From the NCBI RefSeq assembly GCF_014652695.1, contig NZ_BMZH01000010.1:1-64000 (forward strand): 64,000 bases of DNA, written 5' to 3'. Of the stretch, positions 1-7,456 are shown in pieces. A program made the translations under genes and the position numbers. The notes under the pieces are model-generated. The model had not been told where the DNA came from, ran no database searches, and worked only from the letters and a program-made list of their open reading frames with translations. Positions within the stretch are counted from its first letter, which is position 1. Every line of letters begins with the position of its first letter. Source of the stretch: Algimonas arctica (GTDB lineage: Bacteria; Pseudomonadota; Alphaproteobacteria; Caulobacterales; Maricaulaceae).

Positions 1-22
1 ACGTTGTTTTAGTCTGTCTCAT
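1..22 (-). CDS. Start of a probable transposase gene (partial)
   Basis: An ATG at 22-20 on the minus strand is preceded by GGAG seven bases upstream and opens a frame reading MRQTKTT before the window ends. It sits just inside the IS terminus, where a transposase start is expected. Only seven codons are visible, so assignment rests on position; an IS3-type OrfA is one possibility. Confidence 0.45.
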
Positions 23-104
23 GCTTCACTCCATAAGGATGGAGGTGAGCAAAGTCTCTCTTAGCCCAGGCTCAAATCTGTGCCATGAGCGCTGACGTCA
101 GACA
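1..104 (-). mobile_element. Terminus of an insertion sequence, cut by the window edge
   Basis: On the minus strand the element starts at 104 with TGTCTGACGTCAGCGCT and runs out of the window past position 1. The first 58 bases (47-104) recur with one mismatch at 5513-5570, and the first 17 recur at 1833-1849. Identity always begins at the same TG, which is how a transposon end behaves. A ribosome site (GGAG) and an ATG at 22 follow, so this is the end upstream of the transposase gene. A TG start and a short reading frame beginning MRQTKTT would suit an IS3-type element, but the family cannot be fixed from what is visible. The neighbouring methyltransferase reading frame ends inside this terminus. 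Confidence 0.7.
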
Positions 105-1108
105 CCATGCTCTCCGAGACCAAAAGTATTCGTGTGTGGACCAAAGCCCACTTTCCAGACGAAAATAAGCTCGTGCCGAGAGCGGTAAAACGTCCCCATG
201 CCGCCATTGGTCTTGGCCCAGACGATTAGGTTCTTGAGTTCTGAATAGATCTCCCGGCCTGCCGCCTGTAGCTCCCGCATATGACGCCAGTCCATGCAGA
301 CAAAATGGATTGCCCCGTTGTGGCTGACACGTGCCATTGCGCCAAGCGAGCTTCCCAGAAAGTCCGCGAAAGCCTCCGAACTCATCTCTCCGGATGCCAT
401 TGCGAACTCACGGTGCTTCACAGCACCTGAGCCGCATACGTTGCCGTCAATCTTCACATTGTAAGGTGGGTCGGTAAAAACAGCATGCGCGGGCTCATCA
501 CCCATCAGAGCCTCGTAGGTCTTGGGGGAGCGTGCATCACCACACACTAAGCGGTGTGGTCCTAGACACCAGACATCACCGAGCTGCGTCACAGCAGGCC
601 CGGGTTCAGGCGTTTGAAAATCATCATCAGGATCGCTCGAGGCGTCCGGGCTATCGTCAAGCAGAAGATCGAGTTCCGCCGTCTCAAACCCTGTGATTTC
701 TAATTCAAAGTCAAGATCCAACTCAGCCAGACATTGGAACTCCATCTTCAGAATGTCGCGGTCCCAACCGGCGAGCTCGGCCAACCGGTTGTCGGCAATC
801 ACATAGGCTTGCCGCTGAGCGGAGGAAAGATAGCTCAGAGCAATCGTCGGAACAGCCTCGAGACCCAGCAGCTTTGCTGCAGCAACACGGCCGTGGCCCG
901 CAACGATACTGCCCTTATCATCAATGAGGACGGGATTGGTGAACCCGAAGTGCCTGATAGAGGCGGCAATCTGTGCAATTTGTTTGTCGCTATGTGTGCG
1001 GGCATTGCCCTCATACGGAGTGAGCGTGTCGACCTTACGATAGACAACGTTGAGATGCCTTTGTTCGGTCAAGGTTTGGGGTAGCGCCCCAGTCAGTTTA
1101 ACGGCCAT
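98..1108 (-). pseudogene. ParB-domain DNA methyltransferase, 3'-truncated by an IS
   Basis: The 336-residue product starts at an ATG (1108) behind GAAAGG. Residues about 25-110 are a ParB/Srx-like nuclease domain (motifs NARTHSDKQ and GHGRVAAAKLLG). From about 175 it is an N4/N6 DNA methyltransferase with the catalytic DPPY at 213-216. In this beta-class order the AdoMet-binding FxGxG motif lies C-terminal of DPPY, and that part is missing: the frame ends HGV-stop seven bases into the IS terminus at 104. Family members run to roughly 430 residues. Such fused proteins are common in prophages and islands of alphaproteobacteria. Without the AdoMet motif it should be inactive as a methylase; the ParB-like half is whole. 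Confidence 0.8.
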
Positions 1109-1832
1109 GTTAAAGCCTTTCAAAGAATGCACAGCTAATTCACATCGTTGGGGACGCAACCCTCACAGAGAAAATACGAACTGTGCTATTTAAAAGAAGA
1201 CGGCTCGGTCTGTAGCCCCGCCCATAACGTCACGTCATGGTGAGAGGGGTCTCGCGCCTTTGATTAGCCCAACACTTCATATTGAGCGGTGTGGCTTAAA
1301 ATTGGAACTTGGAGTCCCGCTATCTATACATTCATCGTCAGTCTCCTTGCGCATCTATGCCACCGAACGAATTCGGCGACGTTGAAATTTCATTGGGCGC
1401 AAACGCGCCAATTAGTTCAATTAATGCGCAAGCAGTTCCCTGAGGATTGCCTGCAGATGGGTTCTAAACCCATTTTCAGAGCGAGGACAGACATCCCTGT
1501 TTCTGCTCTTTTGCCGCGATACTCTGCGGAATGATCTTTTGATGAGCGGGTCGCGATGTTTGCGCAAGATATTTCTGCGCAAAGTATAAGTGACTTATAT
1601 ATATTTATGCAGTTGAGGGGTTTTCAGGCCATAATGACTAGCAAAAACTGCTTTAAACCGTCGAATTTTCCGAATCGTTTCGTCTGCGAGTGGAATCAAT
1701 TGGCTTCGTTATGAGCTTTAATCATGCGCAAAAACACAGCCCTTATTCAGAGCCTCAGACTATCCGGCCTAAGGAACAGTATTCTTGGTTTTGAATTATG
1801 TCGCCTTTAACGGTTTCAGTTGAAGCCGAAAT
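1109..1832. other. Gene-poor stretch
   Basis: About 720 bases lie between the methyltransferase start and the 17-base IS-terminus copy at 1833. The only open frame of note (1289-1534, plus) has no ribosome site, no recognisable motif and a composition unlike protein. The 5' part (1109-1290) should hold the methyltransferase promoter, but no clear promoter boxes were identified. Confidence 0.5.
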
Positions 1833-1849
1833 TGTCTGACGTCAGCGCT
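1833..1849 (+). repeat. 17-base copy of the IS terminus
   Basis: TGTCTGACGTCAGCGCT is identical to the first 17 bases of the termini at 104 (minus) and 5513 (plus), then diverges at once. Because only the outermost 17 bases match, it may be the opposite inverted repeat of the same IS type with the rest of the element gone, or a decayed copy. Confidence 0.6.
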
Positions 1850-1933
1850 TGTGAGACGGACAACTCGTGCAAAGATACTAGCACAAAACTTCAAACGCAC
1901 TTTCCCCTGACAATGCCCACGCATAAGTGTTTA

Positions 1934-2011
1934 ATGGAAACAGAAGACGCGCGTGAACAGGCCTCTCGCCAATTCTTCGAACGAGTGCAGCGGCAGGCGC
2001 GGGAGGGATAA
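1934..2011 (+). CDS. Possible 25-residue upstream peptide
   Basis: An in-frame ATG at 1934 (or 1913) leads to a charged, probably helical tail ending VQRQAREG, with its stop two bases before the next gene's ATG at 2014. The ribosome site of that gene lies in its last codons, so the two may be translationally coupled. The frame extends upstream through the IS-terminus copy at 1833, so it may equally be the C-terminal rest of a gene destroyed there. No function can be assigned. Confidence 0.25.
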   Translation: METEDAREQASRQFFERVQRQAREG

Positions 2012-2013
2012 CG

Positions 2014-2403
2014 ATGTTTTCAGAAGAAGAGAGAGAAGTCATCGCCGATATCGATAATCGCTTCACAAGCATCAATGCCAAGATCGCGTTCTGGTATATT
2101 CTGAGTTTGGGCACTTCGAACGAGCGGTTCAGGTGCATTCCGAACAAAAAAGGCGTGATTTTTGAGGTTCGGTTCCATCACATCGAAGATCCGGGACCAA
2201 ACCGATATGCTCTCATCGCGAACAAAGGTTCGTTGCTCTGGTATTTTAGGCGCCCCGCGCTGGAGAAGTTTCAGTATGACTTCGATCGCATCAATGAAGA
2301 CTTCGGGTCGGATAAAGTGAAAAAGCCGAGACCAACCGAAATCACTGTGAAAATCGAGCACCTTCAGACTGCGAAAACCTTGGTCTCGAAGTATCTTTTC
2401 TGA
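2014..2403 (+). CDS. Hypothetical protein, 129 aa
   Basis: The start is well supported: GGGAGGG lies six bases before the ATG. The product is soluble, with no signal peptide or membrane span. It opens with an acidic helix (FSEEEREVIADIDNRF). A middle of alternating strands follows (FEVRFHHIEDPGPNRYALI, then GSLLWYFRRPALEKF), and it ends KTLVSKYLF. I do not recognise the family. It follows a tiny overlapping frame and lies within IS debris, so a cargo or defence-type role is possible but unsupported. Base composition is similar to its surroundings. Confidence 0.55.
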   Translation: MFSEEEREVIADIDNRFTSINAKIAFWYILSLGTSNERFRCIPNKKGVIFEVRFHHIEDPGPNRYALIANKGSLLWYFRRPALEKFQYDFDRINEDFGSDKVKKPRPTEITVKIEHLQTAKTLVSKYLF

Positions 2404-2537
2404 CGCGCTGGATTGGATGCTGTCGCCCGCCCAATTCGAACTAGCAGCAATGTGAAGGACCAAGGTATCTACAAAGTTAGGGGCGCATTACATAGGGGCA
2501 GGTCATTACTTTGGGCGCACACAAAGAGAGGTTTGAA

Positions 2538-2912
2538 ATGGGACAACTGCACCATGGGTTTAATTATATAGAGCTACCGTCGACAAATAATGCAGCCATG
2601 AAGCAGTTTTACGGCGCAGCTTTTGGTTGGACGTTTGAGGATTGGGGGCCAACTTATGTGGCTATTCATGTCGCAGGCGTGGATGGTGGTTTCGATCAGG
2701 AAAGTGACCGCAAGCCGAGTGATCAGGGCAGTTTGGTGATTTTATATTCAGACGACCTCCTTGCCAGTGAAGCGTCGATCCGATCCGCGGGCGCTGAAGT
2801 ATCAATGCCTGCCTATGACTTCCCAGGCGGTCGGCGGTTTCATTTTAAAGACCCAAGTGGCAACGAACTGGCGGTTTGGAGCGCGAAGCCTGTTATGGAA
2901 GCCGAGGGATAA
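2538..2912 (+). CDS. VOC (glyoxalase/bleomycin-resistance) family protein
   Basis: This 124-residue single-domain protein of the vicinal oxygen chelate fold starts at ATG 2538 behind AGAGAGG. Typical features are the opening HHGFNYIELPSTN strand, the AFGWTFEDWG turn, and the closing FHFKDPSGNELAVW, where the second metal-ligand glutamate of the family sits. Family members bind a divalent metal and act as lyases, dioxygenases or binding proteins; the substrate here cannot be deduced. It stands alone, and its stop codon abuts an IS6-family fragment. Confidence 0.8.
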   Translation: MGQLHHGFNYIELPSTNNAAMKQFYGAAFGWTFEDWGPTYVAIHVAGVDGGFDQESDRKPSDQGSLVILYSDDLLASEASIRSAGAEVSMPAYDFPGGRRFHFKDPSGNELAVWSAKPVMEAEG

Positions 2913-3034
2913 GCGAACAGAGCACCAAACCGATCAACCCAGCCGCTTATGCTCTCACGGCAAACGTTGATATCGCGCTCTTGCAGCAAATCATCGACGT
3001 TTCCCAAGGATAAAGGAGATCGGAGGTTCATCAT
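2913..3034 (-). mobile_element. IS6-family transposase fragment
   Basis: Translated on the minus strand, the segment reads PLSLGNVDDLLQERDINVC then WVDRFGALF. This matches the N-terminal part of the IS6-family transposase seen at 10338 and 12350 in this window (consensus RNVEDLLHERGIDVCHES). Only about 40 codons remain. Its left end lies at the VOC gene's stop and its right end abuts a second fragment in opposite orientation. Confidence 0.7.
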
Positions 3035-3085
3035 CCCAGCCAGCCTGGGCGCCTCGACGAGGTCTTTGTGAGGATCAACGGGACT
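3035..3085 (+). mobile_element. IS6-family transposase fragment, opposite orientation
   Basis: The plus strand encodes RLDEVFVRING, the conserved strand around the first catalytic aspartate of the IS6-family DDE transposase. The same piece is visible at 6730, 10630 (minus) and 12770. It directly joins the minus-strand fragment at 3034, so the two pieces were brought together by deletion or inversion. Confidence 0.6.
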
Positions 3086-3348
3086 CAGGCGAGAGCGTGA
3101 CGGGAGGCAATTCAGTAAGTATAGTAAATTACACCAAATATATTTGGCTTATAAGGCCATTTATTGGTGAGTTTTGTTACTAAGTATTCGCGCGAATGAA
3201 GTTGGGATTAAAAAATCATTTTATTTCAATAGTTTAGTTTTCCGTGACATCCGCCCCCTCATCGGCCACTTTGATCTCACAGCAACGGAGCACACAGCTT
3301 CGCACCCCGCAGCACACGCCTCGGGACGAAACGAGAGAGAGCCGAAAG

Positions 3349-3528
3349 ATGACCATCCGCACAACCGATAATAACCTGAACGCCATCAGCGCTGCGACCT
3401 CACCGTCGCGATCTGTTCGCCGGGCACGGGCTCGTCGCGGTTATGCGGCGATGAACGTCCGTACGATTGGCACCTACGGCGCCATGACATTGCACGGCTC
3501 AACAGACACTTATCAAGAAATCCTCTAA
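3349..3528 (+). CDS. Small basic hypothetical protein upstream of the psp genes
   Basis: The 59-residue product begins MTIRTTDNNLNAIS and has an arginine-rich centre (SVRRARARRGYAAMN). It has no membrane span. A GAGAGAG purine run lies about nine bases before the ATG. Its TAA overlaps the ATG of the next small gene by one base (TAATG), which argues that it is translated. Being first in line before a 44-residue membrane protein and pspABC, it may be a new member of this envelope-stress cluster. I do not recognise the family. Confidence 0.5.
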   Translation: MTIRTTDNNLNAISAATSPSRSVRRARARRGYAAMNVRTIGTYGAMTLHGSTDTYQEIL

Positions 3529-3662
3529 TGGATATTGAGCCACAAGAACCGGTTAGCTGGCGCATAAAAAGCGCCCGCTTTGTCAAATACCTCACCACCC
3601 GTGACAAGGAATGCTGGGGCTTCTTTGCCGTCGGCTTCCTAATCGCTGTGATCCTGACCTAG
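3528..3662 (+). CDS. 44-residue single-span membrane protein in the psp cluster
   Basis: The frame begins at the ATG overlapping the previous stop (TAATG) and ends at TAG 3660-3662. A basic amphipathic N-terminal half (SWRIKSARFVKYLTTRDKE) is followed by one hydrophobic segment (WGFFAVGFLIAVILT) reaching the C-terminus, so a tail-anchored inner-membrane protein is predicted. The spacing to pspA is 64 bases. Coupling to the upstream gene and the downstream pspABC suggest a role in the phage-shock response, perhaps as a membrane partner of PspA. This is inference. Confidence 0.5.
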   Translation: MDIEPQEPVSWRIKSARFVKYLTTRDKECWGFFAVGFLIAVILT

Positions 3663-3726
3663 CGGTCACCCTCTAACCTCAGACCTCAGCCACGAGGTCG
3701 CACCATTCTTCAAGGAGACGAGACAC

Positions 3727-4431
3727 ATGGGCATTTATTCCCGCATGGGCGACATCATCAATTCAAACCTAAACGCCATGATTGAGGCGGCTGAAGATCC
3801 TGAAAAGATCGCCCGCTTGATCATTCAAGAAATGGAAGACACGCTGGTTGAAGTCCGCACCGACGCCGCCCGCAACATTGCAGAACGCAAAGAGCTGACG
3901 CGCCGTGAAGACGACTATCGCAAACATGCCGACGATTGGGCGGCCAAAGCCGAGCTCGCCATCACCAAGGACCGCGAAGATCTGGCCCGGGGTGCGCTGA
4001 CAGCCCGCCGTCAAGCCGAGGATATGGCTGATGTGGTCGGCAAAGAGATCGAAGTGCTTGATGAAGCCATTGGTAAAGCCGACATGGATTTGTCCAAGCT
4101 ACAGACGAAGCTCGACGAAGCCAAAGCCAAGCATAAAGCGCTGACGATGCGCAGCAGTGTGGCTCGCAGCCAAGTGAAGATGCGCACCAAAATCGTGGAT
4201 ACGCGTGTTGATGATGCCTTATCCCGCTATGAGCGGATGGAACGCAAAGTCGATGAGCTGGAAGCCCATGTTGAAGCCTTTGATCTGGGTGAAGGTGAAA
4301 GCCTCGAGTCCCAATTCGCGGCTCTCGATTCAAATGATGAGCTTGAAGATGAACTCGCTGCCCTCAAAGACCGCATGAGCAAGCCTAAAGCCGCCAACAA
4401 ATCTGACAAGCCCGTCAAAAAAACGAGTTGA
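3727..4431 (+). CDS. pspA: Phage shock protein A (PspA/IM30 family)
   Basis: This 234-residue PspA/IM30 protein starts at ATG 3727 behind AAGGAGACGAG. The family hallmark MGIYSRMGDIINSNLNAM opens it as the membrane-binding amphipathic helix. It is followed by EDPEKIARLIIQEMEDTLVEVRTDAARN and a long coiled coil to about residue 190, then an acidic stretch and a lysine-rich tail (KPKAANKSDKPVKK). PspA is a peripheral inner-membrane ESCRT-III-like scaffold that stabilises stressed membranes. The length suits the family. pspB and pspC follow, but no pspF regulator lies nearby, so control differs from enterobacteria. Confidence 0.95.
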   Translation: MGIYSRMGDIINSNLNAMIEAAEDPEKIARLIIQEMEDTLVEVRTDAARNIAERKELTRREDDYRKHADDWAAKAELAITKDREDLARGALTARRQAEDMADVVGKEIEVLDEAIGKADMDLSKLQTKLDEAKAKHKALTMRSSVARSQVKMRTKIVDTRVDDALSRYERMERKVDELEAHVEAFDLGEGESLESQFAALDSNDELEDELAALKDRMSKPKAANKSDKPVKKTS

Positions 4432-4441
4432 ACAAACATGA

Positions 4442-4543
4442 CCTCGCCTAACCTAGGCTGAGGTCCCAGAATGCGCCCGGAGGAGGTCTTCCCCCAATTG
4501 ACCGGACTACCCCGTACTCGGTCACCATCTTCTCCCGGGCGCA
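4442..4543 (+). promoter_or_regulatory. Two hairpins between pspA and pspB
   Basis: The 151-base pspA-pspB gap holds a compact hairpin (4442-4463, arms around GCCTA/TAGGC) directly after pspA. A longer one follows, with arms TGCGCCCGG (4472-4480) and CCGGGCGCA (4535-4543) extended inward by AGGAGG-like pairing. Neither is followed by a T-run. They could act as a processing or stability element that lets pspA be made in excess over pspBC, or as a partial attenuator. Confidence 0.5.
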
Positions 4544-4582
4544 CACCCTTATGATCAACGACTTTAAGGCAGGAGAACCCCA

Positions 4583-4831
4583 ATGTTTAGGCCCGAAATC
4601 CTAGTCTTCATGATCCCGATCGTCGCCATTTTTATGGGCGTCGCATCAAAGATGCTGAAGACTCACTATGACCATAAAGAGCGTATGGGCGGCGGCGGCA
4701 CCCCGGAATCCGGAACCCACCGCGTCGAACTCGAACAAATGTCACGCATTGCGGACATCCTGGATCAACGCGTCAAAGTGCTGGAACGCATTCTTGATGA
4801 TGAAATCCCCAACTGGAGGGACAAAGCATGA
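4583..4831 (+). CDS. pspB: Phage shock protein B
   Basis: The 82-residue product starts at ATG 4583 behind AGGAGAACCCCA. One N-terminal membrane span (residues about 5-22, ILVFMIPIVAIFMGVA) is followed by a cytosolic region with the PspB-type ending QMSRIADILDQRVKVLERI and IPNWR. In the Psp system PspB and PspC form the inner-membrane module that senses envelope stress and holds PspA. It overlaps pspC by four bases (ATGA), showing coupling. Confidence 0.88.
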   Translation: MFRPEILVFMIPIVAIFMGVASKMLKTHYDHKERMGGGGTPESGTHRVELEQMSRIADILDQRVKVLERILDDEIPNWRDKA

Positions 4832-5292
4832 CCCGCCGCAACGCCAAATACGACGATTACGATTACGATTACGACCTTGAACCAGACGATGAGAGCCGTC
4901 CGAAGCTCCGTCGCAATAAAATCGACGGTATTCTCGGCGGCGTCTGTGCTGGTCTCGGGGATTGGCTTGGGATTGAGCACGGTCCGATGCGGATATTCTT
5001 TGTCCTAGCCATTGTGTTCACCGGACTGCCTGTTTTTGTCTACTTCTTGATGTGGATCTTCATCCCGGCGGATAAGCGGGCTCCGTATGTTCGTGAAAGT
5101 CGTAAGCAGCGTAAAGCCGAACGTAAGGCCAAACGCCACGACCGAGTTGACGTCATGCCGATTGATACAGCAAAATACTCTGACGTTCGCTCCAAGTTCC
5201 GCTCGCTCGAAGAGCGCCTGCAAGACCTGGAACGCTCTGTCACCTCGCGTGAGTGGAAGTTGCGGCGCGATTTCCGGGACCTCGAAAGTTAG
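4828..5292 (+). CDS. pspC: Phage shock protein C (PspC-domain membrane protein)
   Basis: The 154-residue product starts at the ATG overlapping the pspB stop. The acidic, tyrosine/aspartate-rich N-terminus (YDDYDYDYDLEPDD) precedes the PspC domain at about 30-85: RRNKIDGILGGVCAGLGDWL, then the membrane span IFFVLAIVFTGLPVFVYFLMW. A basic region and a C-terminal coiled coil (SKFRSLEERLQDLERSV) follow. PspC acts with PspB as membrane sensor and anchor. The repeated aspartate/tyrosine N-terminus is longer than in enterobacterial PspC. Confidence 0.9.
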   Translation: MTRRNAKYDDYDYDYDLEPDDESRPKLRRNKIDGILGGVCAGLGDWLGIEHGPMRIFFVLAIVFTGLPVFVYFLMWIFIPADKRAPYVRESRKQRKAERKAKRHDRVDVMPIDTAKYSDVRSKFRSLEERLQDLERSVTSREWKLRRDFRDLES

Positions 5293-5512
5293 GGGCGAAG
5301 TTAAGCGGACTGTCGAAGACGAAAGCCTCCAGTCCACACAAATCACACGATAAAGGCGCCAGATAGGAATATCATCGTAATAACAATCATGGCCGGTGCA
5401 TTCGCCCCCAACCCATTAACATCCGCCACGTCATTGACTGATCTTTAACCGGGTAAGCCGTTTACTGGAGTATCTTTTATTACCACCTACAATACCAAAG
5501 GTTGCTTTAATC
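5293..5512. other. Short intergenic region after pspC
   Basis: The 220 bases between pspC and the IS-terminus copy contain a weak hairpin (GGACTG/CAGTCC, about 5308-5336) that may end the psp transcript. A minus-strand frame of about 28 codons ending in a hydrophobic MIVITMIFLSGAFIV has no good ribosome site and is not called as a gene. Confidence 0.35.
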
Positions 5513-5570
5513 TGTCTGACGTCAGCGCTCATGGCACAGATTTGAGCCCGGGCTAAGAGAGACTTTGCTC
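5513..5570 (+). mobile_element. Solo 58-base IS terminus
   Basis: This segment matches the inverted terminus at 47-104 over all 58 bases with a single difference (C for T at the CCCGGG position). It begins at TGTCTGAC and ends at TTTGCTC, after which the glycohydrolase stop codon comes two bases later. No transposase start follows, so this is a detached IS end left by deletion. Confidence 0.75.
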
Positions 5571-5572
5571 AT

Positions 5573-6514
5573 CTATGATCTGGTAGAGTTGAGATTGTCA
5601 GCTATTGATCGAATCCGCTGCCCCCAAGCAACTCGATCGACCCAGTCTTGCGGCAGGCCCCGGTTGCCATATATCGCCCCCGCCAGCTGCCCTGTGATTG
5701 CACCCGTAGTATCGGCATCTTCGCCCAAGTTCGCTGCTAGCAAAACGGCCTCTCTGAAACCCCCTGTGCGCTCGACGCTCCAAAGGGATGCCTCAAGCGA
5801 ATGGACGACATATCCAGAGGCGCGGATGTCATCCCTCTTCTTACCGCGCCAGGTTCCCGCCATGATTGGTCCAACGCTACCCGAATAAGGGCCTGAGCGT
5901 CCCCTCAGCACCTCGGAGGGCTTAGCGCCCTCAATCGCGTCAGCGAGAGCCTCAGCAAAGGCTAAGCAGGCATCCACGGCCTCAGGGGCCCCGTGCGTCG
6001 TCCTGCTTTGTCGCGCCGCTACATCGCGCATCAAAGGCCTATTCCCCCAATGGCGAATGGCAACAGGAGCCAGTCGCATCAAACTCCCATTACCGGCTGT
6101 CTGAGGGTCCGTTGAACCTGCAAGGGGATTTCCGTCGTCTAACCAGCGAAACAAAGCGGCTCGAGTCGTTATACCAATATCGAAACAAGACCCCGTGCAG
6201 GAATATTCGCCCTTCTCGTACCAATCAACGAACCGCTCCATGAGATCGGACTCGTCGAGGTTTGGATCGGCCAGAAGACTATCAGCTAACGCTAAAGCCA
6301 TGGCTGTATCGTCCGTCCATTCCCCAGGCTTTAAGCCAAACGGACCGCCGCCCACCATGTCAGTTAGGGGTGGATAGCTATCGCGCACTTTGAATTCGAG
6401 TGTTGTCCCAACGGCGTCGCCAATGGCAAGCCCCATAAGAGCGCCGATTGCACGATCTAGAATGGCGTCGGAGGTTGTCGATGGCTGTCGTTCAGGTAAA
6501 GTGGATTGATCCAT
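5573..6514 (-). CDS. ADP-ribosylglycohydrolase family protein (DraG/ARH-like)
   Basis: The 313-residue, all-helical enzyme carries the binuclear metal-site motifs of the ADP-ribosylglycohydrolase family: GLAIGDAVGTTLEF near the N-terminus, GEWTDDTAMALALADSLL, AGNGSLMRLAPVAI, and C-terminal NLGEDADTTGAITGQLAGA. Such enzymes remove ADP-ribose from proteins, nucleic acids or small molecules; DraG reactivates dinitrogenase reductase. No nif gene or ADP-ribosyltransferase is nearby, so the target is unknown. The stop codon lies two bases from an IS end, so the last residues (NLNSTRS) may have been altered by that junction, but all motifs are intact. It is transcribed alone. Confidence 0.88.
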   Translation of the reverse strand: MDQSTLPERQPSTTSDAILDRAIGALMGLAIGDAVGTTLEFKVRDSYPPLTDMVGGGPFGLKPGEWTDDTAMALALADSLLADPNLDESDLMERFVDWYEKGEYSCTGSCFDIGITTRAALFRWLDDGNPLAGSTDPQTAGNGSLMRLAPVAIRHWGNRPLMRDVAARQSRTTHGAPEAVDACLAFAEALADAIEGAKPSEVLRGRSGPYSGSVGPIMAGTWRGKKRDDIRASGYVVHSLEASLWSVERTGGFREAVLLAANLGEDADTTGAITGQLAGAIYGNRGLPQDWVDRVAWGQRIRSIADNLNSTRS

Positions 6515-6614
6515 GGCTCGTCCTCACTTTTCCATCACATTGATGTCCGACTATTGAGCGCTCTCTTTTAATCCAAGGCGCGGTCCTTACGTTAATCGCT
6601 TTTTCAGCGGAAGT

Positions 6615-6820
6615 GTACAGACATTCGACCTTTGCTATGAGAGCATCTGGCTCTGGGTTGACCGGTTTGGGCTACTATTCGCCAATCGCATCCGGGGTCG
6701 ACGCGTGTCCTGCCTTCGCCAGCATACCCAATGGCGGTGGCACTTCGACAAGGTCTTTGTGAAGATCAATGGTGTGCAACATTATTTATCGCGAGCCATT
6801 GATCATGAGGGCGAAGCCAG
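6615..6820 (+). mobile_element. IS6-family transposase fragment, decayed
   Basis: Shifting between frames, the plus strand retains the CHESIRLWVDRFG, LDEVFVKING and HYLWRAVDHEGE blocks of the IS6-family transposase, interrupted by stops and frameshifts. Neither terminus is recognisable. It corresponds to the middle third of the element seen at 12350-13282. Confidence 0.65.
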
Positions 6821-7456
6821 ACGCGCTGATTGTCGGCAAAGGAGCAAACGTCATTCACAGTAATGATAGCTTAATTGGTAAGGTCACGCATCCAGACCAT
6901 CGCCGGAAATAAAGTAAGACAGATTTAAGCGCATGTTTTTGACGAAGTCTCAAAGATCGCCGCAGTTTTCAGTTTCAACTCTCACAAAGGTCTTAGAAGG
7001 CGAGATTTTGTAACGCTGTTCCTGTAAGGTATTTGTCCCTGCTCTTAGAAATAATTTCCTTGATCCCCCTGTAAAACTTCCCTGTTAAGTTTTTAGGGAA
7101 TTATCTTGCAAGAGCCTGAAAAGTCGTCGTTTATTGACGATGAAAGTCCAAAAATATCTGAAAATATCGAAATTACCCTGTTATTATCCCTGTTTGCAGG
7201 GAATTTGGGCGTGAGACTGGCTCTCGCCGGACTGCGTCCACTACCACGCACTCAGCACGCTCGGCCTCCGAGATGTGTGGAGTGAGAATAGCCCCTACTA
7301 TCAGGGGCTTAGCCAGATAAGACCTCACGGGAGAGGTCAAGAGAGACGTGAGAATCGGCTATTTTACGCCGATTATCTAAAGCGTCTCAGATCATGAACT
7401 TTTCCGCCGCAATATTTCTGACGGGATGCAGTTAACATCTATGGGATTTTGAGGTG
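6821..7456. other. Non-coding stretch with recombinase-associated repeat
   Basis: About 640 bases carry no convincing gene. Several CCCTGTT and GCAGGGAA blocks occur at 7065-7205. A 49-base block at 7196-7244 (ending CCGGACTGCGTCCACTAC) recurs at 16678-16726 with about five differences. The rest shows short inverted repeats, for example around 7290-7345, but no promoter or RNA family I can name. Confidence 0.5.
7196..7244 (+). repeat. 49-base dispersed repeat, copy 1
   Basis: The block runs from GCAGGGAATTTGGGC to GACTGCGTCCACTAC and matches 16678-16726, including the preceding CCCTGTT-type context. Both copies lie at edges of the mobile-element zone. This copy lies 3' of the serine-recombinase remnant, so the repeat may belong to the flank of that recombinase element. 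Confidence 0.6.

Noticed and set aside
1289-1534. Plus-strand open frame of 81 codons
   Set aside because: No ribosome site, no motif, low-complexity composition and location in decayed IS surroundings.
3086-3348. Sigma-54 promoter before the psp genes, as in enterobacteria
   Set aside because: No GG-N10-GC pair with the flanking consensus could be found, and no pspF is near.
3174-3371. Plus-strand frame before the psp cluster
   Set aside because: It overlaps the better supported 59-residue gene in another frame and lacks a ribosome site.
5380-5460. Minus-strand micro-frame with a hydrophobic end
   Set aside because: GTG start without ribosome site and no coupling to a neighbour; too weak to call.
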